From assembly GCA_035509275.1 (NCBI GenBank), contig DATJLU010000203.1, positions 1-29,236 of the forward strand: 29,236 nt of DNA, in the 5' to 3' direction. Shown piece after piece: positions 21,242-29,173 of this stretch. The translations under genes were made by a program, and so were the position numbers. Under the pieces are notes generated by a model. It saw only the letters and a program-made list of their open reading frames with translations. It was not told where the DNA came from and searched no databases. The stretch comes from DAHUYF01 sp035509275. Lineage in GTDB: Bacteria; Pseudomonadota; Alphaproteobacteria; ATCC43930; CGMCC-115725. Each line of letters starts with the position of its first letter. Position 1 is the stretch's first letter.

Positions 21242-22110
21242 TGGCCGAAGCCGCGTTGCAGCACCGCGCCGAGCAGCTCGCGGCGAGGCTGCCGCCGCTG
21301 CTGGTTGAGGCCGAGCGCGTCGCCACCACCGTGGCACAGGGTGTGCATGGCAGACGGCGTGTCGGCACCGGCGAGACCTTCTGGCAGTTCCGCCAATACC
21401 AGCCCGGCGATCCCGTGCCGCGCATCGACTGGCGCGAGAGCGCCAAATCGATGCGCCTCTATATCCGCGAGACGGAATGGGAGGCGGCACAGAGCGTCTG
21501 GCTGTGGCGCGACGGCTCGCCGTCGATGGACTACGCCTCGCGCCCGGAGCTGCCGACCAAGCGCGCGCGCGTCGATTTGCTGCTGCTGGCGCTGGCGGCG
21601 CTGCTCATCCGCGGCGGCGAGCGGGTGGCGCTGCTCGGCACGGGTGTGCCGCCGGCGAGCGGGCGCGCCGTGCTGAGTCGGCTGGCGCTCACCCTCGGGC
21701 GCTCGGCCGCGCCGGCCGATCTGCCTCTATTCGAGCCGCTGCCGCGCTACGGGCAGGTTGTCGTGCTCGGCGATCTGCTGGCGCCGCTCGATGCCATTCA
21801 GGCGCTGGTCGGCCGTTTCGCCGCCGCCGGGCTGCGCGGCCACCTGCTGCAAGTGCTCGACCCCGCCGAAGAGACCTTGCCCTTTGCCGGCCGCGTGCGC
21901 TTTGAAGGCCTGGAGCAGGAGGCGTCGCTGGTGATCAGCCGCGTCGAGACGGTGCGCGAGGAATACATGCAAAAGCTCGCGCGCCATCGCGAGGGACTTG
22001 CCGCGATCGCCCGCGCCACCGGCTGGAGCTTCGCCACGCATCGGACGGACCGCCCGCCCCATACCGCGCTGCTCGCGCTCTACGGCACCTTGGCGGAGCG
22101 GCGCAGATAG
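21241..22110 (+). CDS. DUF58 domain protein (VWA-like partner of MoxR)
   Basis: A 289-residue soluble protein with the DUF58 core GRRRVGTGETFWQFRQYQPG followed by DPVPRIDWRESAKSMRLYIRE. The VWA-like part has an intact DxSxS-type metal site, WRDGSPSM (near residue 92), so it may bind a divalent ion. Unlike longer DUF58 proteins it has no N-terminal membrane helices. MoxR-DUF58 pairs are thought to act in envelope or enzyme maturation. ATG 21241 overlaps the MoxR stop (TGATG). After this gene the operon is interrupted by 248 nt that include a palindromic repeat. Confidence 0.93.
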   Translation: MAEAALQHRAEQLAARLPPLLVEAERVATTVAQGVHGRRRVGTGETFWQFRQYQPGDPVPRIDWRESAKSMRLYIRETEWEAAQSVWLWRDGSPSMDYASRPELPTKRARVDLLLLALAALLIRGGERVALLGTGVPPASGRAVLSRLALTLGRSAAPADLPLFEPLPRYGQVVVLGDLLAPLDAIQALVGRFAAAGLRGHLLQVLDPAEETLPFAGRVRFEGLEQEASLVISRVETVREEYMQKLARHREGLAAIARATGWSFATHRTDRPPHTALLALYGTLAERRR

Positions 22111-22180
22111 GAATGGAATTGATCGGATTGCCGCATATCCCCCGCTCCCCCCTGGGCGTCACGGCAGGACAGTTGCATTT

Positions 22181-22280
22181 GGATTCACCACGGAGGCACG
22201 GAGGGCACGGAGATACTGAGTTTGGGCGCGCTCCGCGCGCCATTCTTCCCTTCTCCGTGATCTCCGTGCCTCCGTGGTCA
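22181..22280. repeat. Palindromic repeat of the CCACGGAGGCACGGAG type
   Basis: Perfect 16-bp inverted arms CCACGGAGGCACGGAG (22188-22203) and CTCCGTGCCTCCGTGG (22262-22277). A second inner pair, CACGGAGA and TCTCCGTG, gives nested hairpins around a GCGCGCTCCGCGCGC-like centre. Direct subrepeats of CACGGAG are also visible. This is a familiar style of dispersed intergenic repeat in bacteria. It occupies the gap between the DUF58 and DUF4159 genes. Confidence 0.85.
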
Positions 22281-22358
22281 ATCCTGTCCAGCGGCCGCGT
22301 CACGACACATCTGGTAGCCATGCCCCTCGAGAGGGGACGGGATTTGGTGAAGTAACGC

Positions 22359-25100
22359 ATGCTATCGCTTGGTGCACTAGCCTTTGCGTCGCCCTGGCTG
22401 TTGCTGGGGCTTGCGGTGCTGCCGGTGCTGTGGTGGCTGCTGCGCGTTACGCCGCCGGCGCCGCGGCGTATCCGCTTCCCGGCGCTGCGCCTGCTGCTGG
22501 GTTTGACGCCCAAGGAAGAGACGCCGGCGAAGACGCCGCTATGGCTCATCCTTATGCGCATGGTGCTGACCGCGCTGGTGATTTTTGCGCTGGCGCAGCC
22601 CTTGCTCAATCCCAGCGCGACGCTCGCCGGCAAAGGGCCGCTGGTGCTCGCAGTCGACAATGGCTGGACGGCGGCGCGCCATTGGGACGAGCGCCGCGCC
22701 GTGCTCGATCAACTCTTCGACCAGGCCGAGCGCGAGGGGCGGCGCGTGGTGTTGCTCGGCACCGCCTTGCCGCCCGGGGAGGGCGCGCCGCCGGCGCTGT
22801 CGGTGCTGCGGCCGAGCGATGCGCGCGGCGAAGCGGCGAAGCTGGCGCCCGAGCCCTGGCCCGAGGACCGCAAAGCGGCGCTCGAGCGCCTCGCCAAGCT
22901 CGATCTCGGCGGCGGGACGAGCGTCGTCTGGCTCAGCGACGGCATCGATGACGGCGCCGCACAGGATTTCGCCGCCGGGCTGGAGCGTTTCGGCAGCCTG
23001 CGCGTGCTGGCCGATCCCAGCACGGAGCTGCCGCGGCTGCTGGCACCGGCCGATACCGACGAAGCGGATCTGACGGCAACCGTGCGCCGCGCCGATACCG
23101 CCCTGCCCGAACGGCTCTTCGTGCGCGCCGTCGGCGATGACGGGCGGCTCTTGGCGCGCCAGGAGGTGACGCTGGCGCCCGGCGTCGACCGCGCCGTGGC
23201 GCATCTCGCCATGCCGAGCGAGCTGCGCAATCGTGCCGCCGCGATCGAGATCGAGGGTGAGGCCTCGGCCGGCGCCGTGCTGCTGCTCGACGAGCGCTGG
23301 CGCCGTCGGCCGGTCGGCGTCGTCGCGCCGCAGCGCGGCAGTGCGGCGCAGCCGCTGCTCTCCGGCGCCTATTATCTCGAGCGCGCGCTCTCACCCTTCA
23401 GCGAGGTGCGGCGCGGCGATGTCCCGACGTTGCTCAAGGGCGACATCGCCGTCCTGGCGCTGCCCGATGTTGCGCCCGCAGGCGCCGCGGAGAAAGCCGC
23501 CATCATCAAATGGATGGAGGGCGGCGGCGTGGTGCTGCGTTTCGCCGGACCCAATCTCGCCGAGCAGGCGGACGACGATCTGCTGCCGGTGACCTTGCGG
23601 CGCGGCGGACGCACGCTGGGCGGCGCGCTCTCCTGGGAGAAGCCGGCGCGCCTCGCGCCCTTTGCCGCCGACAGCCCGTTCGCGGGGCTGCCGATTCCGC
23701 CCGACGTCACGGTCTCGCGCCAGGTGCTGGCCGAGCCCACCATCGATCTCGCCAGCAAGACCTGGGCGCGGCTCACCGATGGAACGCCGCTCGTCACCGC
23801 CGCCAAGCGCGGCAAAGGCTGGCTCGTGCTGGTGCACACGACGGCCGATCCGGAATGGTCGAACCTCGCCATTTCCGGGCTCTTCGTCGAGATGCTGCGC
23901 CGCGTGGTGGCGATGAGCCAGGGCGTCTCCGGCAGCAAGGATGTGGCGCTGCCGCCGGTGGAGACGCTCGACGGATTCGGCCGGCTGCAGAGCGCGCCGC
24001 CGACCGCCACCACCATCGCCGCCGGCGCCTTTGCCGGCACCATCGCATCGCCCGCCCATCCGCCCGGCTTCTACGGCACGCCCGATGCGCGCCGCGCGCT
24101 CAATCTCGCCGGCGCGGTGACGCGCTTTGCCGCGCTTCCGGCGCTGCCGGCAAGCGTCGCGCGCGAGACCTATCGGCGCCGCAGCAACGAGGTTGATTTC
24201 CGTCCCTGGCTGCTCGGCGCGGCGCTGGCGCTCGCCCTCATCGACCTCGCCATCGCCTATGCGCTGCGCGGCTTGCTGCCGAGTCTGCCGGCGCGGCGGC
24301 GCAGCATCGGCGCCGGCGTCGGCGCGGTGGTGGCGCTGCTGGCGCTCGGCAGCGCCGCCGACGCGCAGGGGCAGGCGCCCGATGACAGCTTCGCCATCGA
24401 GGCGACGAGCCAGCTCCACCTCGCCTATGTCCGCACCGGGCTGCCCGATGTCGATGCGGAATCGCGCGCCGGACTCACCGGGCTGTCGGAGATCCTCAAT
24501 CGCCGCACCGCCGCCGACGTCGCGACACCGATGGAGGTCGATGTCGAGCATGACGAGCTCATCTTCTTCCCGCTGCTCTATTGGCCGGTTGCGGACGGGG
24601 AGGCGCTGCCTTCGGCCCAGGCGATCGAGCGCGTCAACCGCTATCTCGCCACCGGCGGCACGATTCTCTTCGACACCCGCGATGCGGGCGAGCGCACGGT
24701 GTTCTCTGGCGAGGCGGCGCAGCAGCGGCTGCGCCGGCTCGCCGCCGGGCTCAACATCCCGCCGCTGGTGCCGGTGCCGCCCGACCACGTGCTGACCAAG
24801 TCGTTCTATCTCATGCAGGAGTTCCCGGGCCGCTGGTCCGGCGGCACGCTCTGGGTCGAGCCCGTCGATGATCGCGTCAATGACGGCGTCTCCAGCGTCA
24901 TCGTCGGCAGCAACGATTATGCCGGCGCTTGGGCGATGGACGATCACAACCAGCCGCTCTACCCCTGCGTTCCCGGCGGCGAGCCGCAGCGCGAGCAGGC
25001 CTATCGCTTCGGCGTCAACCTGGTGATGTACGCGCTCACCGGCAACTACAAGACCGACCAGGTGCATGTGCCGGCCATCCTGGAAAGGCTCGGGCAATGA
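22359..25100 (+). CDS. Large BatA / DUF4159 domain membrane protein
   Basis: A 913-residue inner-membrane protein. Residues about 5-85 form the BatA N-terminal domain with two helices (FASPWLLLGLAVLPVLWWLL and WLILMRMVLTALVIFALAQP). A VWA-like region follows (about 92-210), in which the metal motif is degenerate, AVDNGWTA instead of DxSxS. A middle region (320-600) includes a GATase-like beta strand pattern (KWMEGGGVVLRFAG). Two more helices lie at about 612-632 and 647-665, then a C-terminal DUF4159 domain (about 680-910; FPLLYWPVADGEALP, RYLATGGTILFDTRD). Such proteins occur with MoxR and DUF58 in alphaproteobacteria; the role is envelope-related but unknown. ATG 22359 begins directly with the BatA domain. 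The stop overlaps the next start (ATGA). Confidence 0.92.
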   Translation: MLSLGALAFASPWLLLGLAVLPVLWWLLRVTPPAPRRIRFPALRLLLGLTPKEETPAKTPLWLILMRMVLTALVIFALAQPLLNPSATLAGKGPLVLAVDNGWTAARHWDERRAVLDQLFDQAEREGRRVVLLGTALPPGEGAPPALSVLRPSDARGEAAKLAPEPWPEDRKAALERLAKLDLGGGTSVVWLSDGIDDGAAQDFAAGLERFGSLRVLADPSTELPRLLAPADTDEADLTATVRRADTALPERLFVRAVGDDGRLLARQEVTLAPGVDRAVAHLAMPSELRNRAAAIEIEGEASAGAVLLLDERWRRRPVGVVAPQRGSAAQPLLSGAYYLERALSPFSEVRRGDVPTLLKGDIAVLALPDVAPAGAAEKAAIIKWMEGGGVVLRFAGPNLAEQADDDLLPVTLRRGGRTLGGALSWEKPARLAPFAADSPFAGLPIPPDVTVSRQVLAEPTIDLASKTWARLTDGTPLVTAAKRGKGWLVLVHTTADPEWSNLAISGLFVEMLRRVVAMSQGVSGSKDVALPPVETLDGFGRLQSAPPTATTIAAGAFAGTIASPAHPPGFYGTPDARRALNLAGAVTRFAALPALPASVARETYRRRSNEVDFRPWLLGAALALALIDLAIAYALRGLLPSLPARRRSIGAGVGAVVALLALGSAADAQGQAPDDSFAIEATSQLHLAYVRTGLPDVDAESRAGLTGLSEILNRRTAADVATPMEVDVEHDELIFFPLLYWPVADGEALPSAQAIERVNRYLATGGTILFDTRDAGERTVFSGEAAQQRLRRLAAGLNIPPLVPVPPDHVLTKSFYLMQEFPGRWSGGTLWVEPVDDRVNDGVSSVIVGSNDYAGAWAMDDHNQPLYPCVPGGEPQREQAYRFGVNLVMYALTGNYKTDQVHVPAILERLGQ

Positions 25101-27187
25101 CGATTGCCGGCTACAGCATCGCCACCGCGCCGCTGCTGCCTTGGGCGGCGATCATCGCCTTTGCCGCGCTGGCGGCGCTCCTCATCGCCTTCGGCGCCTG
25201 GCGCCGCGCGCGCGGCCTGGTCTGGCGCGTGCTGGCGCTGGCGCTGCTCCTGCTGATCCTGACCAACCCGTCGCTGGTCGAGGAGCTGCGCCAGCCGCAA
25301 AGCGATGTCGCCGCGGTCATCGTCGATGACAGTCCGAGCATGCGCATCGGCGAGCGCCAGCGCTATGCCGCCGAAGCGCTGCAGCGCGTCACCGACGAGT
25401 TGCACCGCTTCCCGGATCTCGATGTCCGCATCGTTCATGCCGGCGCGCCCGATCCCAACGCCGCGCTCGCCGATGACGGGACCCGGCTCTACACCGCGCT
25501 CACCCGCTCGCTCGCCGACGTGCCGAGCGAGCGCATCGCCGGCGCGGTGATGATCACCGACGGCGAAGTGCATGACGTGCCGCCGACCAGCCGGTTGACC
25601 TTCAAGGCGCCGCTTCACGTGCTGCTCACCGGCAAGCCCGGCGAGGCCGATCGCCGCCTGCTGGTCAAGGAAGCGCCCAGCTTCGGCCTGGTCGGCAAGC
25701 AGCTGCAGGTCGTCGTCCGGGTCGAGGATTTGCCGGAGGGGACGCCGGGCGACGAGGCGCGCCTCACCTTGCGCAAGGATGGCGGGCCGCCGACCACGCG
25801 GCTCGTCCCGGTCGGGAGCGACGTGCCGATCAATGTCGACATCGACCATGGCGGACCCAATGTCTTCGAGCTCTCGGTCGATGCCGGGCCGCATGAGCTC
25901 ACCCTCGACAACAACCGCGCGGCCTTCGTCGTCAACGGCGTGCGCGACCGGCTGAAGGTGCTGCTGGTGAGCGGCGAGCCGCATCAGGGCGAGCGCACCT
26001 GGCGCAACATCCTCAAATCGGATCCCTCGGTCGACCTCATTCACTTCACCATCCTGCGGCCGCCCGAGAAGCAGGACGGCACGCCGATCCGCGAGCTGTC
26101 GCTGATCGCCTTCCCGATCCGCGAGCTGTTCGACGTCAAGCTGCATGAGTTCGATCTCATCATCTTCGACCGCTACCGCCACCGCAGCATCCTGCCGCCG
26201 ATCTATCTCGAGAACATCGCGCGCTATGTCCGCGATGGCGGCGCGCTGCTCGAGGCGGCGGGTCCGAGCTTCGGTACGCCGATGAGCGTCTATCGCACGC
26301 CCTTGGGCGCGGTGCTGCCGGCAGAGCCGACCGGCAATGTCTACGAGCAGGGGTTCCTGCCGCGCGTCACTCCTGTGGGCGAGCGCGATCCCGTGACCGC
26401 CGGTCTTCCCGGCGACAATGGCGACGGCAAAGATCCGCCCAGCTGGGGACGGTGGTTCCGCAATGTCGAGGCGGAGCCGCATCGCGGCGTCACCGTGATG
26501 AGCGGCTATGAGGACAAGCCGCTGCTGGTGCTCGACCGCGAGGGCAAGGGCCGGGTCGCGCAGCTGCTCTCGGATCAGATGTGGCTCTGGACGCGCGGCT
26601 TCGAAGGCGGCGGACCGCAATCCGAGCTGCTGCGCCGCGTCGTCTACTGGCTGATGAAGGAGCCCGATCTCGAGGAGAACGATCTGCGCGCGACGGTCGA
26701 GGGCAACCGCCTCGTCGTGACGCGCCAGTCGCTCGAGGCCGATGACAGTCCGGTGCAGATCACCGGCCCGGGCGGCAAGCCCGAGACGCTGAAGCTCACG
26801 CCCAGCCATGGCGGCGAGAGCACCGGCAGCCTGCCGATCAGCGAAAGCGGGCTCTACCGCGTCAGCGACGGCACGCGCACGACGCTGGCCGCGGCCGGCG
26901 CGCTGAACCCGATCGAGCTCGCCGATGTCCGCACCACCGACCAGAAGCTCAAAGGCGCGGTCGCGGCGACGGGCGGCGGCATCTTCTGGGTCGGGCCGGG
27001 AACCGTGCCGGAGGCCCGCCGCGTCGATCCCGATCGCGGCGGCGCCGGGCGCAACTGGATGGGCTTCCGCGCCAATGGCGATTACATCGTCACCGGCGTC
27101 AAGGAAATCCCGCTGCTGCCGGGCTTCCTGGCGCTGCTGCTGGCGCTCGGCGCCTTCATCGCCGCCTGGCGGCGCGAGGGACGCTAG
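25097..27187 (+). CDS. VWA/GATase-like membrane protein of the MoxR operon
   Basis: A 696-residue membrane protein of the family usually annotated as hypothetical in this operon. Two N-terminal helices (about 12-32 and 40-58) precede a VWA-like domain with a near-intact metal site: VDDSPSMR (near 76) and ITDGEVHD (near 155). A beta-rich middle part follows, then a class I glutamine-amidotransferase-like fold (about 290-540; LKVLLVSGEPHQGERTWRNI, DLIIFDRYRH, RYVRDGGALLEAAG). No catalytic Cys-His-Glu triad is visible. A single helix near the C-terminus (PLLPGFLALLLALGAFIAAW) anchors the end. The start overlaps the previous stop by 4 nt. It probably forms a membrane complex with the DUF4159 protein. 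Confidence 0.92.
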   Translation: MTIAGYSIATAPLLPWAAIIAFAALAALLIAFGAWRRARGLVWRVLALALLLLILTNPSLVEELRQPQSDVAAVIVDDSPSMRIGERQRYAAEALQRVTDELHRFPDLDVRIVHAGAPDPNAALADDGTRLYTALTRSLADVPSERIAGAVMITDGEVHDVPPTSRLTFKAPLHVLLTGKPGEADRRLLVKEAPSFGLVGKQLQVVVRVEDLPEGTPGDEARLTLRKDGGPPTTRLVPVGSDVPINVDIDHGGPNVFELSVDAGPHELTLDNNRAAFVVNGVRDRLKVLLVSGEPHQGERTWRNILKSDPSVDLIHFTILRPPEKQDGTPIRELSLIAFPIRELFDVKLHEFDLIIFDRYRHRSILPPIYLENIARYVRDGGALLEAAGPSFGTPMSVYRTPLGAVLPAEPTGNVYEQGFLPRVTPVGERDPVTAGLPGDNGDGKDPPSWGRWFRNVEAEPHRGVTVMSGYEDKPLLVLDREGKGRVAQLLSDQMWLWTRGFEGGGPQSELLRRVVYWLMKEPDLEENDLRATVEGNRLVVTRQSLEADDSPVQITGPGGKPETLKLTPSHGGESTGSLPISESGLYRVSDGTRTTLAAAGALNPIELADVRTTDQKLKGAVAATGGGIFWVGPGTVPEARRVDPDRGGAGRNWMGFRANGDYIVTGVKEIPLLPGFLALLLALGAFIAAWRREGR

Positions 27188-27294
27188 CGACGACGTGCGG
27201 TTTCGCGCTGTCGCGGGACTGACGAGCAAGGAAAGGCTTCCCCCTCGGCGAAGTTCGCTCTAACGTCGCGCGCCCGCAACAGGAGGCGGCACGC

Positions 27295-27981
27295 GTGCTG
27301 AGAGAGGTTCTGTCACCGATCCATCCCGATGGCTGGCGCTTTCTCGCCATTGCCGCGGCGCTGACGGCGCTGCTGTTCTGGCTGGCGACGCCGCTGGGCT
27401 GGCTCGGCGTTGTCGGCACCGCGTGGTGCGCCTATTTCTTCCGCGATCCCTGGCGCGTGACGCCGCAACGTGACGGGCTGGTGATCGCCCCGGCCGACGG
27501 GCGAATCGTGTCGGTGGGTCCGGCGGCGCCGCCGGCCGAGCTCGGCTTCGGCGCGGCGCCGATGCTGCGCATCGGCATCTTCCTCAACGTCTTCGACGTG
27601 CACGTCAATCGCATGCCGATGGCCGGCCGCGTCGTGAAGCGCGTCTATCACGCCGGCAAATTCCTCAACGCCAGCGTCGACAAGGCGAGCGAGGAGAATG
27701 AGCGCATGGCGATCCGGCTCGCCACCGGCGAGGGCGCCGACATTGGCGTGGTGCAGATCGCCGGTCTCGTCGCGCGCCGTATCGTCTGCACCGCTGCCGA
27801 AGGCCAGGAGGTCGTCGCCGGCGAGCGCTTCGGCCTCATCCGCTTCGGCAGCCGCACCGATCTCTACCTGCCGCCGGGCTGGGCGGTGCTGGCGCTCGCG
27901 GGGCAGCGCATGATCGGCGGCGAGACCGTCATCGCCGATGCGCGCGCGCAAGAGCCGCTGCGGCGCGGAGTGACCCATTGA
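27295..27981 (+). CDS. psd: Phosphatidylserine decarboxylase proenzyme, short type
   Basis: A 228-residue proenzyme. An N-terminal hydrophobic segment (about 18-45) is followed by the family signatures FFRDPWR, APADGRIVSV, IGIFLNVFDVHVNRMPMAG and YHAGKFLNASVDKASEENER. The self-cleavage site is Gly185-Ser186 in FGLIRFGSRTDLYLP, where Ser becomes the pyruvoyl group, giving a beta chain of about 185 and an alpha chain of about 43 residues. It converts phosphatidylserine to phosphatidylethanolamine at the inner membrane. The GTG start at 27295 is fixed by AGGAGG at 27281-27286. Its stop overlaps the pssA start by one base, so the two pathway steps are translationally coupled. Confidence 0.96.
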   Translation: MLREVLSPIHPDGWRFLAIAAALTALLFWLATPLGWLGVVGTAWCAYFFRDPWRVTPQRDGLVIAPADGRIVSVGPAAPPAELGFGAAPMLRIGIFLNVFDVHVNRMPMAGRVVKRVYHAGKFLNASVDKASEENERMAIRLATGEGADIGVVQIAGLVARRIVCTAAEGQEVVAGERFGLIRFGSRTDLYLPPGWAVLALAGQRMIGGETVIADARAQEPLRRGVTH

Positions 27982-28814
27982 TGCGCCGCCCGCGCCGCAT
28001 CCGTGTCCGGCCGATCACCAGCCTGTCGCTCAACCGGCTCATTCCCAACATCCTGACCTTGCTGGCGCTCTGCGCCGGCATGACGGCGATTCGCCTGGCG
28101 CTCACCGGGAAATATCAATCGGCCGCCGCCGCGATCATCATCGCCGGCGTGCTCGACGGCATCGACGGCCGCATCGCCCGGTTGCTCAAGGTCACCTCGC
28201 CCTTCGGTGCCCAGCTCGATTCGCTCTCCGACTTCGTCAGCTTCGGCGTGGCGCCGGCGGTGCTGCTCTATCTCTGGACCATGTCGCAGCTCGCCAGCCT
28301 CGGCTGGGCGCTGGTGCTGCTGTTCGGCGTCTGCTGCGCCTTGCGCCTCGCCCGCTTCAACACCCAGCTCGGCGCCGAGCTGCCGCCTTACGCCTATAAT
28401 TTCTTCACCGGCGTCCCCGCCCCCGCCGGCGCCGGGCTGGTGATGATCCCGATGTTCGTCAGCTTCGAGTTCGAGCTCACCTTCTTCCGCTCGCCCTATG
28501 TCAACGGCCTCGTCCTCGCCGGCGTCGCGGCGCTCATGGTGAGCCGCATTCCCACCTTCTCGTTCAAGCGCTTCCGCGTTCCGGCCGAATGGGTGCTGCC
28601 GATGCTGCTGGTGATCGGCGGCTTGGCCGCCTTCCTCACCACCGAGCCCTGGGGCACGCTGCTCGTCATCGGCATCCTCTATCTCGGCTCCATTCCCGTG
28701 AGCATCCGCTCCTACCGCAAGCTGCGCGAGGCGGCGGCGGAGCTGCGCGCCGGCATGCTGCGCGAGCAGCCGGAAGCGATAACCGATGATCAGAGGCACC
28801 CCCCCTCGCCCTAG
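27981..28814 (+). CDS. pssA: CDP-diacylglycerol-serine O-phosphatidyltransferase (phosphatidylserine synthase)
   Basis: A 277-residue polytopic membrane enzyme with the CDP-alcohol phosphatidyltransferase motif D62-G63-x2-A66-R67-x8-G76-x3-D80-x3-D84; the aspartates bind the metals and act in catalysis. About seven hydrophobic helices follow. It makes phosphatidylserine from CDP-diacylglycerol and serine, the substrate of the Psd encoded just upstream. ATG 27981 overlaps the psd stop (TGATG); a TTG one codon earlier is possible. The N-terminus is strongly basic (seven Arg in the first 19 residues). The stop at 28812-28814 lies within an inverted repeat that may end transcription. Confidence 0.95.
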   Translation: MRRPRRIRVRPITSLSLNRLIPNILTLLALCAGMTAIRLALTGKYQSAAAAIIIAGVLDGIDGRIARLLKVTSPFGAQLDSLSDFVSFGVAPAVLLYLWTMSQLASLGWALVLLFGVCCALRLARFNTQLGAELPPYAYNFFTGVPAPAGAGLVMIPMFVSFEFELTFFRSPYVNGLVLAGVAALMVSRIPTFSFKRFRVPAEWVLPMLLVIGGLAAFLTTEPWGTLLVIGILYLGSIPVSIRSYRKLREAAAELRAGMLREQPEAITDDQRHPPSP

Positions 28815-28829
28815 CCCCGTCGCGAGGGG
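28802..28829 (+). terminator. Possible terminator hairpin at the end of psd-pssA
   Basis: CCCCTCGC (28802-28809) and GCGAGGGG (28822-28829) are perfect 8-bp arms around a 12-nt loop that contains the pssA stop codon; pairing can extend through GCACC/GGTGC with bulges. There is no T-run after it, so rho-independent termination is uncertain. Confidence 0.4.
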
Positions 28830-28903
28830 TGCAGTGATACCATGTCGGCAACCCTCGCTCTTTGACATCGTGCAGGATGTTTCACGTGTGACCGGCCGCG
28901 TCC

Positions 28904-28973
28904 GGCGCCGGGAGCATCGCTCGAAAAAAAATGTCCCCGGTGTACACCAGGGGCGTAGCTCGCTCCCGGCGCC
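28904..28973. repeat. Perfect 12-bp inverted repeat, possible structured RNA
   Basis: GGCGCCGGGAGC (28904-28915) pairs perfectly with GCTCCCGGCGCC (28962-28973). The 46-nt loop contains an A8 run and a second imperfect hairpin CCCCGGTG/CACCAGGGG (28935-28953) around a GTGTACAC palindrome. It lies downstream of a TTGACA hexamer. This could be a small RNA or simply another repeat; no known RNA family is recognised. Confidence 0.4.
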
Positions 28974-29030
28974 GAGGCGCTGGCTAGAGCTTGGTCCGGT
29001 TACTCGCGTCTCCTCTCCCAACAATCGCCT

Positions 29031-29110
29031 TGCCCGCGAAAGCGGGCATCCAGGAGGTTCAGCCCCGATGAACGGAGCGCATGGCTCTGGGTCCCCGCTT
29101 TCGCGGGGAC
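29031..29110. repeat. Dispersed palindromic element, copy B (inverted relative to copy A)
   Basis: TGCCCGC-GAAA-GCGGGCA (29031-29048) and GTCCCCGC-TTTC-GCGGGGAC (29091-29110), with starts 60 bp apart. The segment is the reverse complement of copy A at 18461-18538 in arms, flanks (CATCCAGG, CTGGGTCC) and spacing, with divergence only in the middle. Confidence 0.85.
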
Positions 29111-29140
29111 GGCGGGAAAGATACTGAAATCGCAGTGTTC

Positions 29141-29173
29141 CCGACGTTTCAGGGACGCACTAGGAAACGTCGG
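29141..29173. repeat. 9-bp inverted repeat, possible terminator
   Basis: CCGACGTTT (29141-29149) and AAACGTCGG (29165-29173) form perfect arms with a 15-nt loop. If the - strand frame at 29160-29236 is real, its stop codon lies in the loop. No T-run follows on either strand. Confidence 0.4.

Larger units (their letters stand above)
28815..29159. other. Intergenic stretch without a supported gene
   Basis: About 345 nt after pssA. Contents: a possible terminator arm (to 28829), a TTGACA hexamer at 28862-28867 without a convincing -10 box, a 12-bp inverted repeat (28904-28973) and copy B of the dispersed element (29031-29110). Short open frames here (for example 28786-29127 on +) overlap pssA and the repeats and look random in composition. 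Confidence 0.6.

Noticed and set aside
25046..27229. Long - strand open frame opposite the VWA/GATase-like gene.
   Set aside because: Mirror frame of a coding region with RBS-coupled operon context; no domain seen.
28950..28990. GGGGCGTAGCTC followed by CTAGAGC resembles the 5' part of a tRNA.
   Set aside because: The D-loop would be over 20 nt, no anticodon or T arm fits, and the segment is half of the 12-bp inverted repeat.
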